Shown here: piece by piece, positions 8,535 through 18,032 of the stretch
How positions within the stretch are numbered: position 1 is the first letter of the stretch
Layout: every line of letters starts with the position of its first letter
Assembly: GCA_963842795.1 (NCBI GenBank)
Contig: CAWJHV010000040.1
Coordinates: forward strand, 62,001 to 126,000
Source: WHSW01 sp963842795
GTDB taxonomy: Bacteria; Actinomycetota; Thermoleophilia; Solirubrobacterales; 70-9
DNA length: 64,000 bases
Direction of reading: 5' to 3'
The notes under the pieces: model-generated
What the model was told of the DNA's origin: nothing
Seen by the model: only the letters and a program-made list of their open reading frames with translations
Database searches by the model: none
Position numbers and translations under genes: made by a program

Positions 8535-9967
8535 GACGGAGGCCTCTCGTCGAAACCGATGCCGGCCTCGAGCGCGAACGCGGCGTCGAGCAGCCTCGAC
8601 TCGGCGAAGGCCGGCGCGGCGATCTGCAGTCCGACCGGGAGCTCGGGGCCGCCTGCCGCCGGCGCCGCGAGCCCGGCCGGGATCGAGATCGCCGGGATCC
8701 CGGCAAGGGACATCGGCACGGTGAAGTAGTCGGAGAGATACATCGCCAGCGGGTCGGCGGTCCGGGCACCGAGCTCGAAGGCGACCGTCGGGGAGGTCGG
8801 GGTGACGATCAGGTCGACGGTCGCGAACGCGGTCGCGAAGTCCTCGGCGATCTTCGTCCGCACCTTCTGGGCGCGCCCGTAGTAGGCGTCGTAGTAGCCC
8901 GAGGACAGCGCGTAGGTGCCGAGCATGATCCGCCGCTTGACCTCGGCTCCGAAGCCCCGGGCACGGGTGCGTTCGTACATCTCGTCGAGCCCGTCGGCGG
9001 GCTCGCGGATCCCGTAGCGGACCCCGTCGTAGCGGGCGAGGTTGGCCGACGCCTCCGCCGGCGCGATCACGTAGTAGGCGGAGATCCCGTGCTCGGCGCT
9101 CGGCAGCTCGATCTCCTCCAGCGAGCCGCCGAGGCGCTCGATGAGCTTCAGGGAACGCTCGAAGACCCCGGCGACCCCGTCCTCGACCCCCTCGGCGTGA
9201 TGGGAGAAGTCGCGGGCGACCCCGAAGCGCAGGCCGGCGAGCGAGTCGAGCGAGGGCAGCTCGACCCCGCCCTCGATCCCGACCGAGGTCGCGTCGTGGC
9301 GGTCGCGACCCTGGAGCTCGCGCAGGAGCAGCGCCGCGTCGGTGACCGTGCGGGTGAGCGGCCCGCACTGGTCGAGCGAGGAGGCGAAGGCGACCATGCC
9401 GTAGCGCGAGATCGCGCCGTAGGTCGGCTTCAGGCCGACGATCCCGCACAGCGATGCCGGCTGGCGAATCGAGCCGCCCGTGTCCGTCCCGATCGCCCAG
9501 GGCGCAAGCCGGCCGGCGACCGCCGCAGCGGAGCCGCCCGAGGAGCCGCCCGGCACCCGCTCCCGATCCCAGGGGTTGAGCACCGGCCCGTAGCCGGAAT
9601 TCTCGTTCGAGGACCCCATCGCGAACTCGTCCATGTTCGTCTTCCCGAGCAATCGCGCGCCGGCGTCGGCAAGTCGCCTGACCGCGGTTGCCGTGTAGGG
9701 CGGCCGGTAACCCTCGAGGATCCGCGAGCCTGCGGTGGTTGGCACCCCCTCGGTGCAGAACAGGTCCTTGACCGCGATCGGGGCCCCGCGCAGGGGCTCG
9801 CCCCCGGCCCCTCGCGCGCCGGGCTCGGCGCGCCACAGGTAGGCGTTGAGCTCGTCGCCCGCCGCGGCCTCCGCGTAGGCGTCGAAGTACTCGTCGGAGG
9901 CCAGCTCGCCGGCCTCGATCCGGCCGATCGCCTCGGCCGCGCTGTGCTCGAGCAGCTCCGCAGCCAA
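8531..9967 (-). CDS. gatA: Asp/Glu-tRNA amidotransferase subunit A (glutamine amidase)
   Basis: GatA hydrolyses glutamine to supply ammonia to GatB. The 478-residue protein has the amidase-signature Ser-cisSer-Lys triad: Lys in GAPIAVKDLFCTEG, the glycine/serine loop VPGGSSGGSAAAVAG with the cis-serine, and the nucleophilic Ser in GTDTGGSIRQPASLCG. LKPTYGAISRYGMVAFASSLDQ is a typical GatA segment. It begins six bases after gatC ends and overlaps the next gene by four bases, so gatC-gatA-metallopeptidase-gatB reads as one operon. Nothing is missing compared with the family. Confidence 0.97.
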   Translation of the reverse strand: MAAELLEHSAAEAIGRIEAGELASDEYFDAYAEAAAGDELNAYLWRAEPGARGAGGEPLRGAPIAVKDLFCTEGVPTTAGSRILEGYRPPYTATAVRRLADAGARLLGKTNMDEFAMGSSNENSGYGPVLNPWDRERVPGGSSGGSAAAVAGRLAPWAIGTDTGGSIRQPASLCGIVGLKPTYGAISRYGMVAFASSLDQCGPLTRTVTDAALLLRELQGRDRHDATSVGIEGGVELPSLDSLAGLRFGVARDFSHHAEGVEDGVAGVFERSLKLIERLGGSLEEIELPSAEHGISAYYVIAPAEASANLARYDGVRYGIREPADGLDEMYERTRARGFGAEVKRRIMLGTYALSSGYYDAYYGRAQKVRTKIAEDFATAFATVDLIVTPTSPTVAFELGARTADPLAMYLSDYFTVPMSLAGIPAISIPAGLAAPAAGGPELPVGLQIAAPAFAESRLLDAAFALEAGIGFDERPPS

Positions 9968-9973
9968 CTCGAG

Positions 9974-10258
9974 CTAGGCCTGCGGCGAGGGGACGCGAAA
10001 GGCGCCGTCGGCGGGGTCGGGCGCCGGCTCCAGCGCCACCTCCCGCGGCAGGCTCGGCTCGGGCTCGTCGGCCCGGAGCACGTTCTCGAGCTCGACTACG
10101 TGCGTGGTCGGCTCGACCTGATCGAGATCGAGCTCCGAGATCCGGTCCACGTGCTCGAGGATGCCCGAGAGCTCACCCGACATCCGCTCGATCTCCTCCT
10201 CGGAGAGCTCGAGCCGCGCCAGGCGGGCGACGTGCAGGACCTGTTCGCGATCGATCAC
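9974..10258 (-). CDS. gatC: Asp/Glu-tRNA amidotransferase subunit C
   Basis: GatC is the small belt subunit that wraps and stabilises GatA-GatB. The product of 94 residues begins VIDREQVLHVARLARLELSE, the conserved first helix of the family, and continues with EHVDRISELDLDQVEPTTHV and the proline-rich ribbon that contacts GatA. The GTG at 10258 was chosen because it places the conserved helix at the N-terminus; a GTG at 10279 would add seven unconserved residues. First gene of the gat operon, 29 bases from the divergent membrane protein gene at 10288. Confidence 0.93.
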   Translation of the reverse strand: MIDREQVLHVARLARLELSEEEIERMSGELSGILEHVDRISELDLDQVEPTTHVVELENVLRADEPEPSLPREVALEPAPDPADGAFRVPSPQA

Positions 10259-10287
10259 CCGCCGGATTCTAGGTCTCACTGATTAGG

Positions 10288-10749
10288 ATGCCGCGCGCGA
10301 TGACCGGGGACGCCGCCGAGCGGTTCGTGGTGCTCAGCCTGCGACTGCTCGCGGCCACGTTCGCCACCGTCGGGCTGCTGTTCCTGATCGCCCCGGACAG
10401 CACGCTCGGCGCCCTGGACGATTTCGGCGATTGGCTGCCGCTGGGCCAGTTCGCCTCCGCGCCCGAGACCACCGAGCAGCTCTGGCTCGCGCTCGGCTTC
10501 GCCTACATGACCGTGATCACGGGGATCTGCCTCGTGGTCTCGACCGACGTGGTCCGCTACCGGCCGCTGCTGCTCGTCCTGGCCGCCGGCAAGACCGCGT
10601 CCTCGCTCGCCGCGCTCGGCTTCTACCTCTTCGACTCCGACGTCTTCGCCTACCTCCTGAACTTCCTCGTCGACGGCTTCCTGGTCGGAGTCTCGGTGCT
10701 GCTCTGGGCGCTGGCGGGACGGGTCGGCGACCCGGCGGCGGCGACCTGA
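10288..10749 (+). CDS. Four-helix membrane protein, function unknown
   Basis: The 153-residue protein has four probable transmembrane helices: about residues 14-33 (LRLLAATFATVGLLFLIAP), 66-85, 93-112 (LLLVLAAGKTASSLAALGFY) and 122-143. There is a short extramembrane stretch with DDFGDWLPLG between the first two. I recognise no catalytic motif. Its stop codon TGA at 10747 is in the same reading frame as the following GMC oxidoreductase, whose reading frame continues open right after it, so the two genes are adjacent and probably cotranscribed. Confidence 0.75.
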   Translation: MPRAMTGDAAERFVVLSLRLLAATFATVGLLFLIAPDSTLGALDDFGDWLPLGQFASAPETTEQLWLALGFAYMTVITGICLVVSTDVVRYRPLLLVLAAGKTASSLAALGFYLFDSDVFAYLLNFLVDGFLVGVSVLLWALAGRVGDPAAAT

Positions 10750-10809
10750 AGGCGCGCACCGGGGCTGAGCGCCGCCGAGCGCAGGACGCTGCGGGCGTTC
10801 GCCGAGGCG

Positions 10810-12684
10810 ATGGCGCCCGGCGTCGGCCCGCTGCCGGCGGCCGCCGGGCCTGATCCGGCCCCGGGCCGAGTCGACCCCGTCGCCCATCTCGAGCCGCTGC
10901 TCGCGGTGCTCCCGCGCCGCGCCGTGCTCGCCCTGAAGCTGGGCCTGCGGGTGTTCGAGTGGCTGCCGTTCCCGTGGCGCTTCTCGCGCGCCGGGCTCGA
11001 GGCCCGCCAGGACTTCCTGCGTGAGATCGAGCGATCGCCGTCGGCGACCAGGCGGGACATGGCGCTGTTCTTGAAGGTGCTCACCGGGCTCGGCTACGGC
11101 AACGACCTCCGGGTCCAGGCCGCGGTCGGCTACGAGGCCCGCTGCGGGCTCGCGCCGGAGGCGCCCCCGAGGGCGAACGCCGACGGGGCGCTCGGCGAGC
11201 TCGAGCCCGTCGGCGCCGGGGAGGATTGCGACGTGGTCGTGATCGGCTCCGGCGCCGGTGGCGCGGTCGCGGCGACCGTGCTCGCCGAGGCCGGGCTCGA
11301 GGTGGTCGTGCTCGAGGCCGGCCCGCACGTCGATCGCACCGGCTACCCGGCCGAGCCGCTGGCGGCGCTGATCGCCCTGTACCGCGACGGCGGCCTCACC
11401 GTCGCCGAGGGCAGGCCCGCGATCCCGACCCCGGTCGGCCGAGCCGTCGGCGGGACGACCGTGATCAACTCCGGGACCTGCTTTCGCACGCCCGAGCCGA
11501 TCCTCGAACGCTGGGTAGCGGAGCACGGCATCGATTGGGCCGCACACCTGGACGCCGACTACGCCGAGGCCGAGGAGATGCTGGACGTGCGCCCCGTCGA
11601 CCCGGCGCGAATGGGCCGCAACGGCGAGCTCCTGCGCGAGGGCGCCGACGCCCTCGGCGTCAGGCACTCGCCGCTGCGCCGCAACGCGGGCGCCTGCGTG
11701 CAGTGCAGCTCGTGTCCGATCGGCTGCCGGCTGGACGCGAAGCGCGCCATGCACGTCACTTACCTGCCCCGGGCGGTGGCGGCCGGGGCCCGCGTGCGGG
11801 CCGGGGTCGAGGCGCGCCGGATCGTCTTTGCCGGCAAGCGGGCGACCGGGGTCGAGTGCCGTGCCGGGGTCGCCTCGGCCGGCGACCGCTCGCGACCGTT
11901 CACCGTCCACGCCCGCCGTGCCGTGGTGCTCGCCGGCGGCGCCTTCGGCACGCCCGAGCTGCTCCTGCGGTCCGGCTTTCGTTCCCCGGGCGGTGAGCTC
12001 GGCCGCAACCTGAGGATCCACCCCGCCTGCTGGGTCGGAGCCCGCTTCGACGAGCACGTGCGCGGCTGGGAGGGCGTGATGCAGAGCTATGCGGTCGACG
12101 AGTGGGAGGAGCGGGGACTGCTGCTGGAGGCGACCTTCACCCCGCTCGCCTTCGGCGGCCAGTGGCTGCCGGGGACGGGCGTCGAGCACCAGCGGCGGCT
12201 GCTCGAGTACGGCAACCTCGCCTCGACCGGGGTCCACCTCTCCGACAAGTCCGCCGGGCGCGTCGGGTTGGGGTCCGACGGTTCGCTGCGAATCGCCTAC
12301 CAGCTCACCCGCGACGACGCCGACCGGCTGCTCTTCGGGATCGCCCGCGCGGCGGAGCTCTTCTACGCGGCGGGCGCGCGCGAGGTCTTCCCGCAGATCT
12401 CCGGCCTACCGACGCTCCCGCGCGGCGCAATCGCCGCGCTCGAGGCCTCTCCCCCGCCCCGGCGCGCGATGCGGCTCGAGGCCTTCCACCCGATGGGGAC
12501 CGCGCGCATGGACGCCGACCCCCGCCGCGGGGTCGCCGGCACCGACGGCGCCGTCCACGGGGCGGAGGCGCTCTACGTCGCCGACGGCAGCCTGCTCCCG
12601 AGCTCGCTCGGCGTCAACCCGATGATGACCATCATGGCGATGGCCTCGAGGGTGGCGCGCCAGGCCGCCGAGCGGCTCGGCTGA
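10810..12684 (+). CDS. GMC-family FAD-dependent oxidoreductase
   Basis: This protein of at least 624 residues belongs to the glucose-methanol-choline oxidoreductases, which oxidise alcohol groups with FAD. The FAD motif VVIGSGAGGAVAATVLAEAG lies near residue 142. The Cys-rich segment CVQCSSCPIGC is seen in long-chain alcohol and sterol-type bacterial members. The C-terminus has the catalytic-region sequence FHPMGTARM and the closing FAD contact YVADGSLLPSSLGVNPM. The N-terminal 130 residues are helical and typical of the long-chain alcohol oxidase subgroup. Coding character (LSAAERRTLRAFAEAM) clearly begins before the first ATG at 10810, but only a CTG at 10765 is available there, so the true start is uncertain. 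Substrate unknown. Confidence 0.85.
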   Translation: MAPGVGPLPAAAGPDPAPGRVDPVAHLEPLLAVLPRRAVLALKLGLRVFEWLPFPWRFSRAGLEARQDFLREIERSPSATRRDMALFLKVLTGLGYGNDLRVQAAVGYEARCGLAPEAPPRANADGALGELEPVGAGEDCDVVVIGSGAGGAVAATVLAEAGLEVVVLEAGPHVDRTGYPAEPLAALIALYRDGGLTVAEGRPAIPTPVGRAVGGTTVINSGTCFRTPEPILERWVAEHGIDWAAHLDADYAEAEEMLDVRPVDPARMGRNGELLREGADALGVRHSPLRRNAGACVQCSSCPIGCRLDAKRAMHVTYLPRAVAAGARVRAGVEARRIVFAGKRATGVECRAGVASAGDRSRPFTVHARRAVVLAGGAFGTPELLLRSGFRSPGGELGRNLRIHPACWVGARFDEHVRGWEGVMQSYAVDEWEERGLLLEATFTPLAFGGQWLPGTGVEHQRRLLEYGNLASTGVHLSDKSAGRVGLGSDGSLRIAYQLTRDDADRLLFGIARAAELFYAAGAREVFPQISGLPTLPRGAIAALEASPPPRRAMRLEAFHPMGTARMDADPRRGVAGTDGAVHGAEALYVADGSLLPSSLGVNPMMTIMAMASRVARQAAERLG

Positions 12685-12757
12685 GCCTCGTAGCGATTCG
12701 CTTGCGCCGGGTGCTCCGGTCGGAGAGGATCGGCGTCCGTCCACGAAGGGAGAACTC

Positions 12758-13414
12758 ATGCGCGTGATCAGCCGTCTGCGGGAATGGTCCGGCGTCCTCG
12801 CCCTGTTCCTGGTGCTCGTCGGCGGCACCGCCTACGCGGCCAACGAATGGACCGGTGCCAACATCGTCAACGAGTCGCTCACGGGCGCCGACCTGCGCGA
12901 CGACACCGTACGCGGCGCCGACGTTGTCGAGTCCAGCCTCGGCAAGGTCGGCGACGCCGACACGCTGGACGGGCTCGACGCGACCCGCTTCGTGCGCGGC
13001 GGCGCGGCCGTGGCCGGCGCCTTCGGGAACTCCGACGCGAAGGCCTACTTCAACCGGGTGAGCAGCCCGGCCGGCGGCGGCAGCTCGACCTTCCTCGAGA
13101 TCCCGGGCCTCCTGCACCTGGAACTCGACTGCGGGCCTGCGAGCACAACCATGCGCATCGTCGGGGACCGCAACAACGTCGAGCTGTACGCCGACCTGAA
13201 CTCGCAGTCGTTCATCCAGCACGAGGTGATCAACAACGGCGACTCGTTCGGCTTCAGCACGACACCGTCGGAGGACATCAGGAGCTTCCACCTGCAGGCC
13301 GGAACGGGCGCGAACACCTTCGGGCTCCAGCGGATGCTCGACGCCACCGTCACCTTCCGCTTCGAAGCCGGCACCTGCGCCGCGGTCGTCTCGGCGCTCG
13401 CGCAGAGGACCTGA
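12758..13414 (+). CDS. Secreted LGGTAxAA-family protein with ADL-type repeats
   Basis: This 218-residue exported protein starts with a short basic stretch and the hydrophobic segment LALFLVLVGGTAYAA (residues 14-28). A pentapeptide-like run follows: NIVNESLTGADLRDDTVRGADVVESSLG, with A(D/N)L-type spacing, then DADTLDGLDATRFVRG. The C-terminal 130 residues are beta-rich (STTMRIVGDRNNVELYADLN) with no recognised family. GAAGGGAG lies seven bases before the ATG. The leader upstream resembles that of the paralogue at 20691. A strong hairpin terminator follows at 13421. Export is well supported; any structural role on the cell or spore surface is inference. Confidence 0.75.
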   Translation: MRVISRLREWSGVLALFLVLVGGTAYAANEWTGANIVNESLTGADLRDDTVRGADVVESSLGKVGDADTLDGLDATRFVRGGAAVAGAFGNSDAKAYFNRVSSPAGGGSSTFLEIPGLLHLELDCGPASTTMRIVGDRNNVELYADLNSQSFIQHEVINNGDSFGFSTTPSEDIRSFHLQAGTGANTFGLQRMLDATVTFRFEAGTCAAVVSALAQRT

Positions 13415-13420
13415 AATAGC

Positions 13421-13450
13421 CGGCGGCCGCCCTAAGGCGGCCGCCGTTGT
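13421..13450 (+). terminator. Intrinsic terminator
   Basis: An 11-bp GC stem (CGGCGGCCGCC, loop CTAA, then its complement) spans 13421-13446 and is followed by TTGTT. It starts six bases after the stop of the gene at 12758 and lies between convergent genes. Confidence 0.75.
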
Positions 13451-13485
13451 TCACCTCTCCTCCGAGCTCTGAGGCTCGAGGTTCT

Positions 13486-14052
13486 CTAGCTCGCGGTGCC
13501 CCCGGAGGGCGGCGGGGGTGGCGGTGGGGGCGGCGGCGCGCTGTCGCCGCCCGTGGTCGCGTCACCCGCGCGGTTCTGGACCCGGTCGGGCTGCTCGGAG
13601 AAGGAGGTGCCCTCCTCCTGCATCGCCATCCAGCCGCCGTAGGCGATCCCGGCCGTGAGCACGACGCCGACGTAGACCCAGATCTCCCGGTCGAAATCGA
13701 TCCCCGCCTCGGACGGCGTGTTGATGATGCTGAAGAGCACGAAGACGAAGCTCAGGATCCCGAGCCCCGCGGTGAGCGCGCTGACGGCAACCGGGAGCGC
13801 CACGTCGCGCGCCATTGCCGTCGCGACCGCACCGCCCACCGCGACCACGATCGTGACCAACAGCAGGAGGTCGGTGAAGTCGTATGACTGCCAGGCGTTG
13901 GCCGATGCATCGAAGCTGATCGTCCCGCCGAAGGGGGTCGCGACCTCATCCGGACCAGGGAGCGAGAACCAGCCGAAGAACATGACGATGAAGAGCAGCA
14001 CGGCGCAAACGCCGGCGATCGTTTCACCTCTACCAAGTCGTCCCGAGTCCAT
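13486..14052 (-). CDS. Four-helix membrane protein with poly-proline tail
   Basis: The 188-residue protein has four hydrophobic helices: about 11-29 (AGVCAVLLFIVMFFGWFSL), 60-80, 84-108 and 118-137. A cytoplasmic-looking tail follows, ending in a run of about ten prolines then SGGTAS. Between helices 1 and 2 is an extracellular loop of about 30 residues (PFGGTISFDASANAWQSYDF). The ATG at 14052 was chosen because the frame upstream is unlike coding sequence and the first helix then sits at the usual position. Function unknown. It follows folD on the same strand after 49 bases. Confidence 0.7.
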   Translation of the reverse strand: MDSGRLGRGETIAGVCAVLLFIVMFFGWFSLPGPDEVATPFGGTISFDASANAWQSYDFTDLLLLVTIVVAVGGAVATAMARDVALPVAVSALTAGLGILSFVFVLFSIINTPSEAGIDFDREIWVYVGVVLTAGIAYGGWMAMQEEGTSFSEQPDRVQNRAGDATTGGDSAPPPPPPPPPPSGGTAS

Positions 14053-14101
14053 ATAGCTCCTAGTGCGCTGGGGAGTGGATTCCGCGGGGCAGCCTACAGA
14101 G

Positions 14102-14956
14102 CTAGCGCCGACGTCCGAGGGCCGCTCGGAGGGTGTTCGCAAGCAGCATTGCGATCGTCATCGGACCGACCCCGCCCGGCACGGGAGTGATCGCCGCCGC
14201 GACCTCGCTCACGGCGTCGAAGTCGACGTCGCCCACGAGTCCGTCGTCGGTGCGGTTCGTGCCGACGTCGATCACCGTCGCGCCCGGCTTCACCATCTCC
14301 GCGCCCACGAGCCGGGGCGAGCCGACGGCGGCGACGAGCACATCGGCCCGCGAGCAGACCCCGGCCAGGTCGGCAGTTCGCGAGTGGCAGACCGTGACCG
14401 TCGCGTTCTCGCCCAGCAGCAGCGAGGCGAGCGGCCGGCCGACGAGGATCGAGCGGCCGACGATCACGGCCTCCGCCCCCTCCAGCTCGACCTCCGCGTG
14501 GCGCAGCAGCTCGACCACGCCCTGCGGCGTGCACGGAACCAGCCCCGGCCGGCCCTGGGCGAGCAGCCCGGCGCTGGTGGCGGTGAGCCCGTCGACGTCC
14601 TTGGCCGCGTCGATCGCGGAGATCACCGCGTCCTGGTCGACGTCGTTCGGAAGCGGCAGCTGGACCAGGATCCCGTCGACCAGGCCGTCGCGGTTGAGCG
14701 CTTCGACCAGCCCGAGCAGGTCCGCGGTCGAGGTCTCGGCGGGAAGCCCGTGGTGGATCGAGCGCATCCCGACCTGCTCCGTCTGCTTGCGCTTGTTGCC
14801 GACGTAGACCTGGGAGGCCGGATCGTCGCCGACCAGCACGGTGGCCAGTCCGGGCACCTCTCCCCCGTGCGCCCCGGCGAACTCCGCGACCCCGGCCATG
14901 ACCCGCTCGCGCACCTCGGCCGCCACCGCCTTGCCGTCGATCACACGAGCGGTCAA
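14102..14956 (-). CDS. folD: Methylenetetrahydrofolate dehydrogenase/cyclohydrolase
   Basis: FolD interconverts 5,10-methylene-, methenyl- and 10-formyl-tetrahydrofolate. The 284-residue product has the two family signatures: YVGNKRKQTEQVGM (catalytic Lys and Tyr region) with GILVQLPLP and KDVDGL, and the NADP-binding IVGRSILVGRPLASLL followed by VTVCHSRT and PVPGGVGPMTIAML. Length is normal. The start is TTG, overlapping the stop of the helicase gene as TTGA (14953-14956), so the two are likely translated in a coupled way. Confidence 0.96.
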   Translation of the reverse strand: MTARVIDGKAVAAEVRERVMAGVAEFAGAHGGEVPGLATVLVGDDPASQVYVGNKRKQTEQVGMRSIHHGLPAETSTADLLGLVEALNRDGLVDGILVQLPLPNDVDQDAVISAIDAAKDVDGLTATSAGLLAQGRPGLVPCTPQGVVELLRHAEVELEGAEAVIVGRSILVGRPLASLLLGENATVTVCHSRTADLAGVCSRADVLVAAVGSPRLVGAEMVKPGATVIDVGTNRTDDGLVGDVDFDAVSEVAAAITPVPGGVGPMTIAMLLANTLRAALGRRR

Positions 14957-17230
14957 GCGACCTTCCTCAGCGGCGCGTAGTCGGCCATGAGCTTGCGCTC
15001 CGTACCGTCGCCCGCGAAGCGGATCACGACCACGGCGCCCGGCTCGACCGCGGTCACGACTCCCTCGCCGAAGCTCGCGTGGACGACGTCGTCGCCGACC
15101 GCGTATGGAACCGGTGGCGGAGCCGGCTGCTTGGCCGCGGGGACGGCGAACGCGTCGCCGCCACGACGTTCGCCGAACCCGGTCGCGCGCCGGCGCGCAT
15201 CCTCGCCGCCGAGCGCCCAGCCGGTGGAGGTGGTGGCGACATGGCGCTCGAGCAGCTGCTCGGGGAGCTCGGCGAGGAAGCGGGACGGCAGGTTCCAGCT
15301 CGCGCCGCCGTGCAGCGAGCGCCGGCGGGCGTAGGTGAGCCAGAGCTGCTCGCGCGCGCGGGTGACGCCGACGTACGCAAGCCGGCGCTCCTCCTCGATG
15401 TTGCCTTCCTCGAGCGAGCGCGAGTGCGGGAAGACTCCCTCCTCGCAGCCGATCACGAATACGGCGTCGTACTCGAGCCCCTTGGCGTTGTGCAGCGACA
15501 TCAGGGTCGCGAGGCTCTCCTCGTCGCGGATGTTGTCCTGCTCGGAGACGAGCGAGATCTGGGCGAGGAACTCCTCCATCGGCGACATCTCGGCGTCACC
15601 TTCGAACTCGCGGTTGGCGTCGAACTCGCCCGCCACGCCCACCAGCTCCTCGAGGTTCTCGATCCGGCCCTCGGCCTCGACCGTGCGCTCGGCCTCGAGC
15701 GCCTCCAGGTAGCCGGTCTCGTGCAGGGTCGCCTCGAGCAGCTCGGCGACCGGGCCCGCTCCGCTCGGCACGCTGGCGCAGCAAGGCGATCGTCTCCGAG
15801 AACCGGGTCACCGCCTTCAGCGCCGCCGGCCCCAGCGCCGGGATCTGGGCAGGGTGCGCGAGCACATCGAGAACGTCGGCGCCGATCGTGTTCGCGTGCG
15901 AGAGGATCCGCGCCTGGGTCTGCTGACCGATGCCGCGTCGCGGCGAGTTGACGACCCTCCCGAAGGAGATCTCGTCGGCCGGGTTGGCGAGCAGCTGCAG
16001 GTAGGCGACCGCGTCCTTGATCTCGGCCCGCTCGTAGAACTTCGTCCCGCCGATCACCTGATACGGGATCTCGAACCGGACCAGGGTGTCCTCCAGCACC
16101 CGGCTCTGGGCGTTCATCCGGTAGAAGACCGCGATCGAATCGCGGGAGTGGCCCTCCTCGACCAGCCGGTTGATCTCCGACGCCACATACCGCGCCTCGG
16201 CGTGCTCGTCGTCGAACTCGCCGATCACGATCGGCTCCCCGCGCGCCCCCTCGGTCCAGAGATGCTTCTCCTTCTGGCTCTCGTTGTGGGCGATGAGCCC
16301 GTTGGCCGCGTCGAGAATGGTCTGGGTCGAGCGGTAGTTCTGCTCCAGCAGCACCGTGGTCGCGTCACCGAAGTCGCGCTCGAACTCGAGGATGTTGCGA
16401 ATGTCGGCGCCGCGAAAGCTATAGACACTCTGAAAGTCGTCGCCGACCACCGTCAGGTTCCGGTGCTCCTCGGTCAGCAGCTGGAGCATCCGGTACTGCG
16501 CGCGGTTGGTGTCCTGGTACTCGTCGACGAGCACCCAGCGGAAGATCCGGCGGTACTTCTCGCGCACGTCGGTGAACAGCTCGAGCAGGTTGACCGTGCG
16601 CACGAGCAGGTCGTCGAAGTCCATCGCGCTCGCCTCGACCATCCGCCGCTCGTAGAGGTTGTAGACGTCGGCGATCGCCTGCTCGCGGTCGGTGGCCGCA
16701 GCTGTGGCGTAGTCGGCGGCGTCGGTGAGCTGGTTCTTGGCCGCCGAGATCGCCGCCTTCATCGAGCGCGGCGGGTAGCGCTTCGGGTCGATCTCGAGCT
16801 CCTCGAGGCAGCGCTTGACCATTCGCACCGAGTCGGCCTCGTCGTAGATCGTGAAGGCGCGCTTGTAGCCGAGGCGCGGCGCCTCGGCACGCAGGATCCG
16901 GGCGCAGGCCGAGTGGAAGGTCATCACCCACATCGCCCGCGAGATCCCGCCGATCAGGCTCGCGACGCGCTCGCGCATCTCGTTCGCGGCCTTGTTGGTG
17001 AAGGTGATCGCGAGGATCTCCATCGGCCGCGCCCGGCCGGTCGCCAGCAGCCAGGCGATCCGGTGGGTCAGAACGCGGGTCTTTCCCGAGCCCGCGCCGG
17101 CGAGCACCAAGAGCGGCCCCTCTCCGTGCGTGACCGCCTCCCGCTGGGGCGGGTTGAGGTCGGCGAGCAGGCGCTCGACCGGGTCGGCGCCGGGGGCGAC
17201 CGGCGCTCCGTGAGTCGCTTCGGCGCTCAT
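14953..17230 (-). pseudogene. pcrA: PcrA/UvrD-type DNA helicase, broken by one frameshift
   Basis: Superfamily 1A 3'-5' helicase for repair and replication restart. The first frame (17230 to about 15755) has the Q motif LNPPQREAV, Walker A AGAGSGKT, motif Ia ITFTNKAANEMRERV, Walker B VDEYQDTN, motif III VVGDDFQSVYSFRGA and motif IV QNYRS. The second frame (15771 to 14953) has motif V LMSLHNAKGLEYDAVFVIGCEEG, motif VI AYVGVTRAREQLWL and the C-terminal Tudor-like PcrA tail. The frames join near 15750, at GGGCCCGG on the coding strand; removing one G restores a continuous ...RSGPVAELLEATL.... Both halves are conserved and the gene family is usually important, so a consensus error is more likely than true loss. 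Drawn as one broken gene. Confidence 0.85.
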
Positions 17231-17297
17231 CGAAGCGAGGATAGTCGCGCCCTCGGCGCCCGCGGAGAGCGTGCTCCGCGCCGGCGCCGGGAGGCGC

Positions 17298-18032
17298 TCA
17301 GCCGCCGGCCGAGGTCGGTCCCTGGCGCGGGCGCAGCTCCTTGACCTCGGCGTCGGCCGGCTTGCCGTCGATCTCGGCCAGGCGCGCCTCCGCCGCCGCG
17401 AGCCGCTCGGCGAGGGCCTTGATCGCGTCGGCGATCGGGTCGGGCAGATGGATCCAGTCGGCGTCCGGTCCCTCGGGACGGCGGCCCTCGACGCGGACCG
17501 GGTGGCCGGGGTTGCCGACCACGGTCGAGTTCGCAGGAACGTCCTCGATCACGACCGTGTTCGCTCCCACCTTGGCCCCGTGCCCGACGGTGACCGGGCC
17601 GAGCAGCTTCGCCCCGGAGCCGATCGTGACATCGTCGTCGAGCGTCGGGTGGCGCTTGCCCCGCGCGAACCCGGTGCCGCCCAGGGTGACCCCCTGGTAG
17701 AGGGTGACGCGGTCGCCGATCTCCGCCGTCTCGCCGATCACCACGCCGGAACCGTGGTCGATGAAGAACTCGCGGCCGATCGTCGCCGCGGGATGGATCT
17801 CGACCCCGGTGACAGCGCGGCTGGCGAAGGCGATCGTCCGCGGCGCCAGCGGCAGCCCGGCCTCGTAGAGGGCGTGCGAGACGCGATGGGCGAGCAGGGC
17901 CTGGACGCCCGCCCAGCTGGAGAGGATCTCGAGCGTGCCGACCCCCCGGGCGGCGGGGTCACGGTCGCGCGCCGAGGCCACGTCGGAGCCGATCTCGCGG
18001 ACGACCTGGCGGAGTGTCCCGAGGCCGAGCAT
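17298..18032 (-). CDS. cysE: Serine O-acetyltransferase
   Basis: CysE makes O-acetylserine from serine and acetyl-CoA, the substrate of CysK. The 244-residue protein has a short N-terminal helical region and then the left-handed beta-helix of hexapeptide repeats. Family residues are visible in VEIHPAATIGREFFIDHGSGVVIGETAEIGDRV (catalytic His and Asp region) and GVTLGGTG..RGKRHPTL. The C-terminus is extended by about 60 residues forming a helix (DAIKALAERLAAAEARLAEI) not needed for catalysis. The start overlaps the cysK stop as TGATG at 18030-18034, so cysK-cysE is one operon. Confidence 0.95.
   Translation of the reverse strand: MLGLGTLRQVVREIGSDVASARDRDPAARGVGTLEILSSWAGVQALLAHRVSHALYEAGLPLAPRTIAFASRAVTGVEIHPAATIGREFFIDHGSGVVIGETAEIGDRVTLYQGVTLGGTGFARGKRHPTLDDDVTIGSGAKLLGPVTVGHGAKVGANTVVIEDVPANSTVVGNPGHPVRVEGRRPEGPDADWIHLPDPIADAIKALAERLAAAEARLAEIDGKPADAEVKELRPRQGPTSAGG

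Noticed and set aside
15740..15765. Programmed ribosomal frameshift in pcrA
   Set aside because: No slippery heptamer with a supporting structure was evident, and the family does not use frameshifting; consensus error is simpler.
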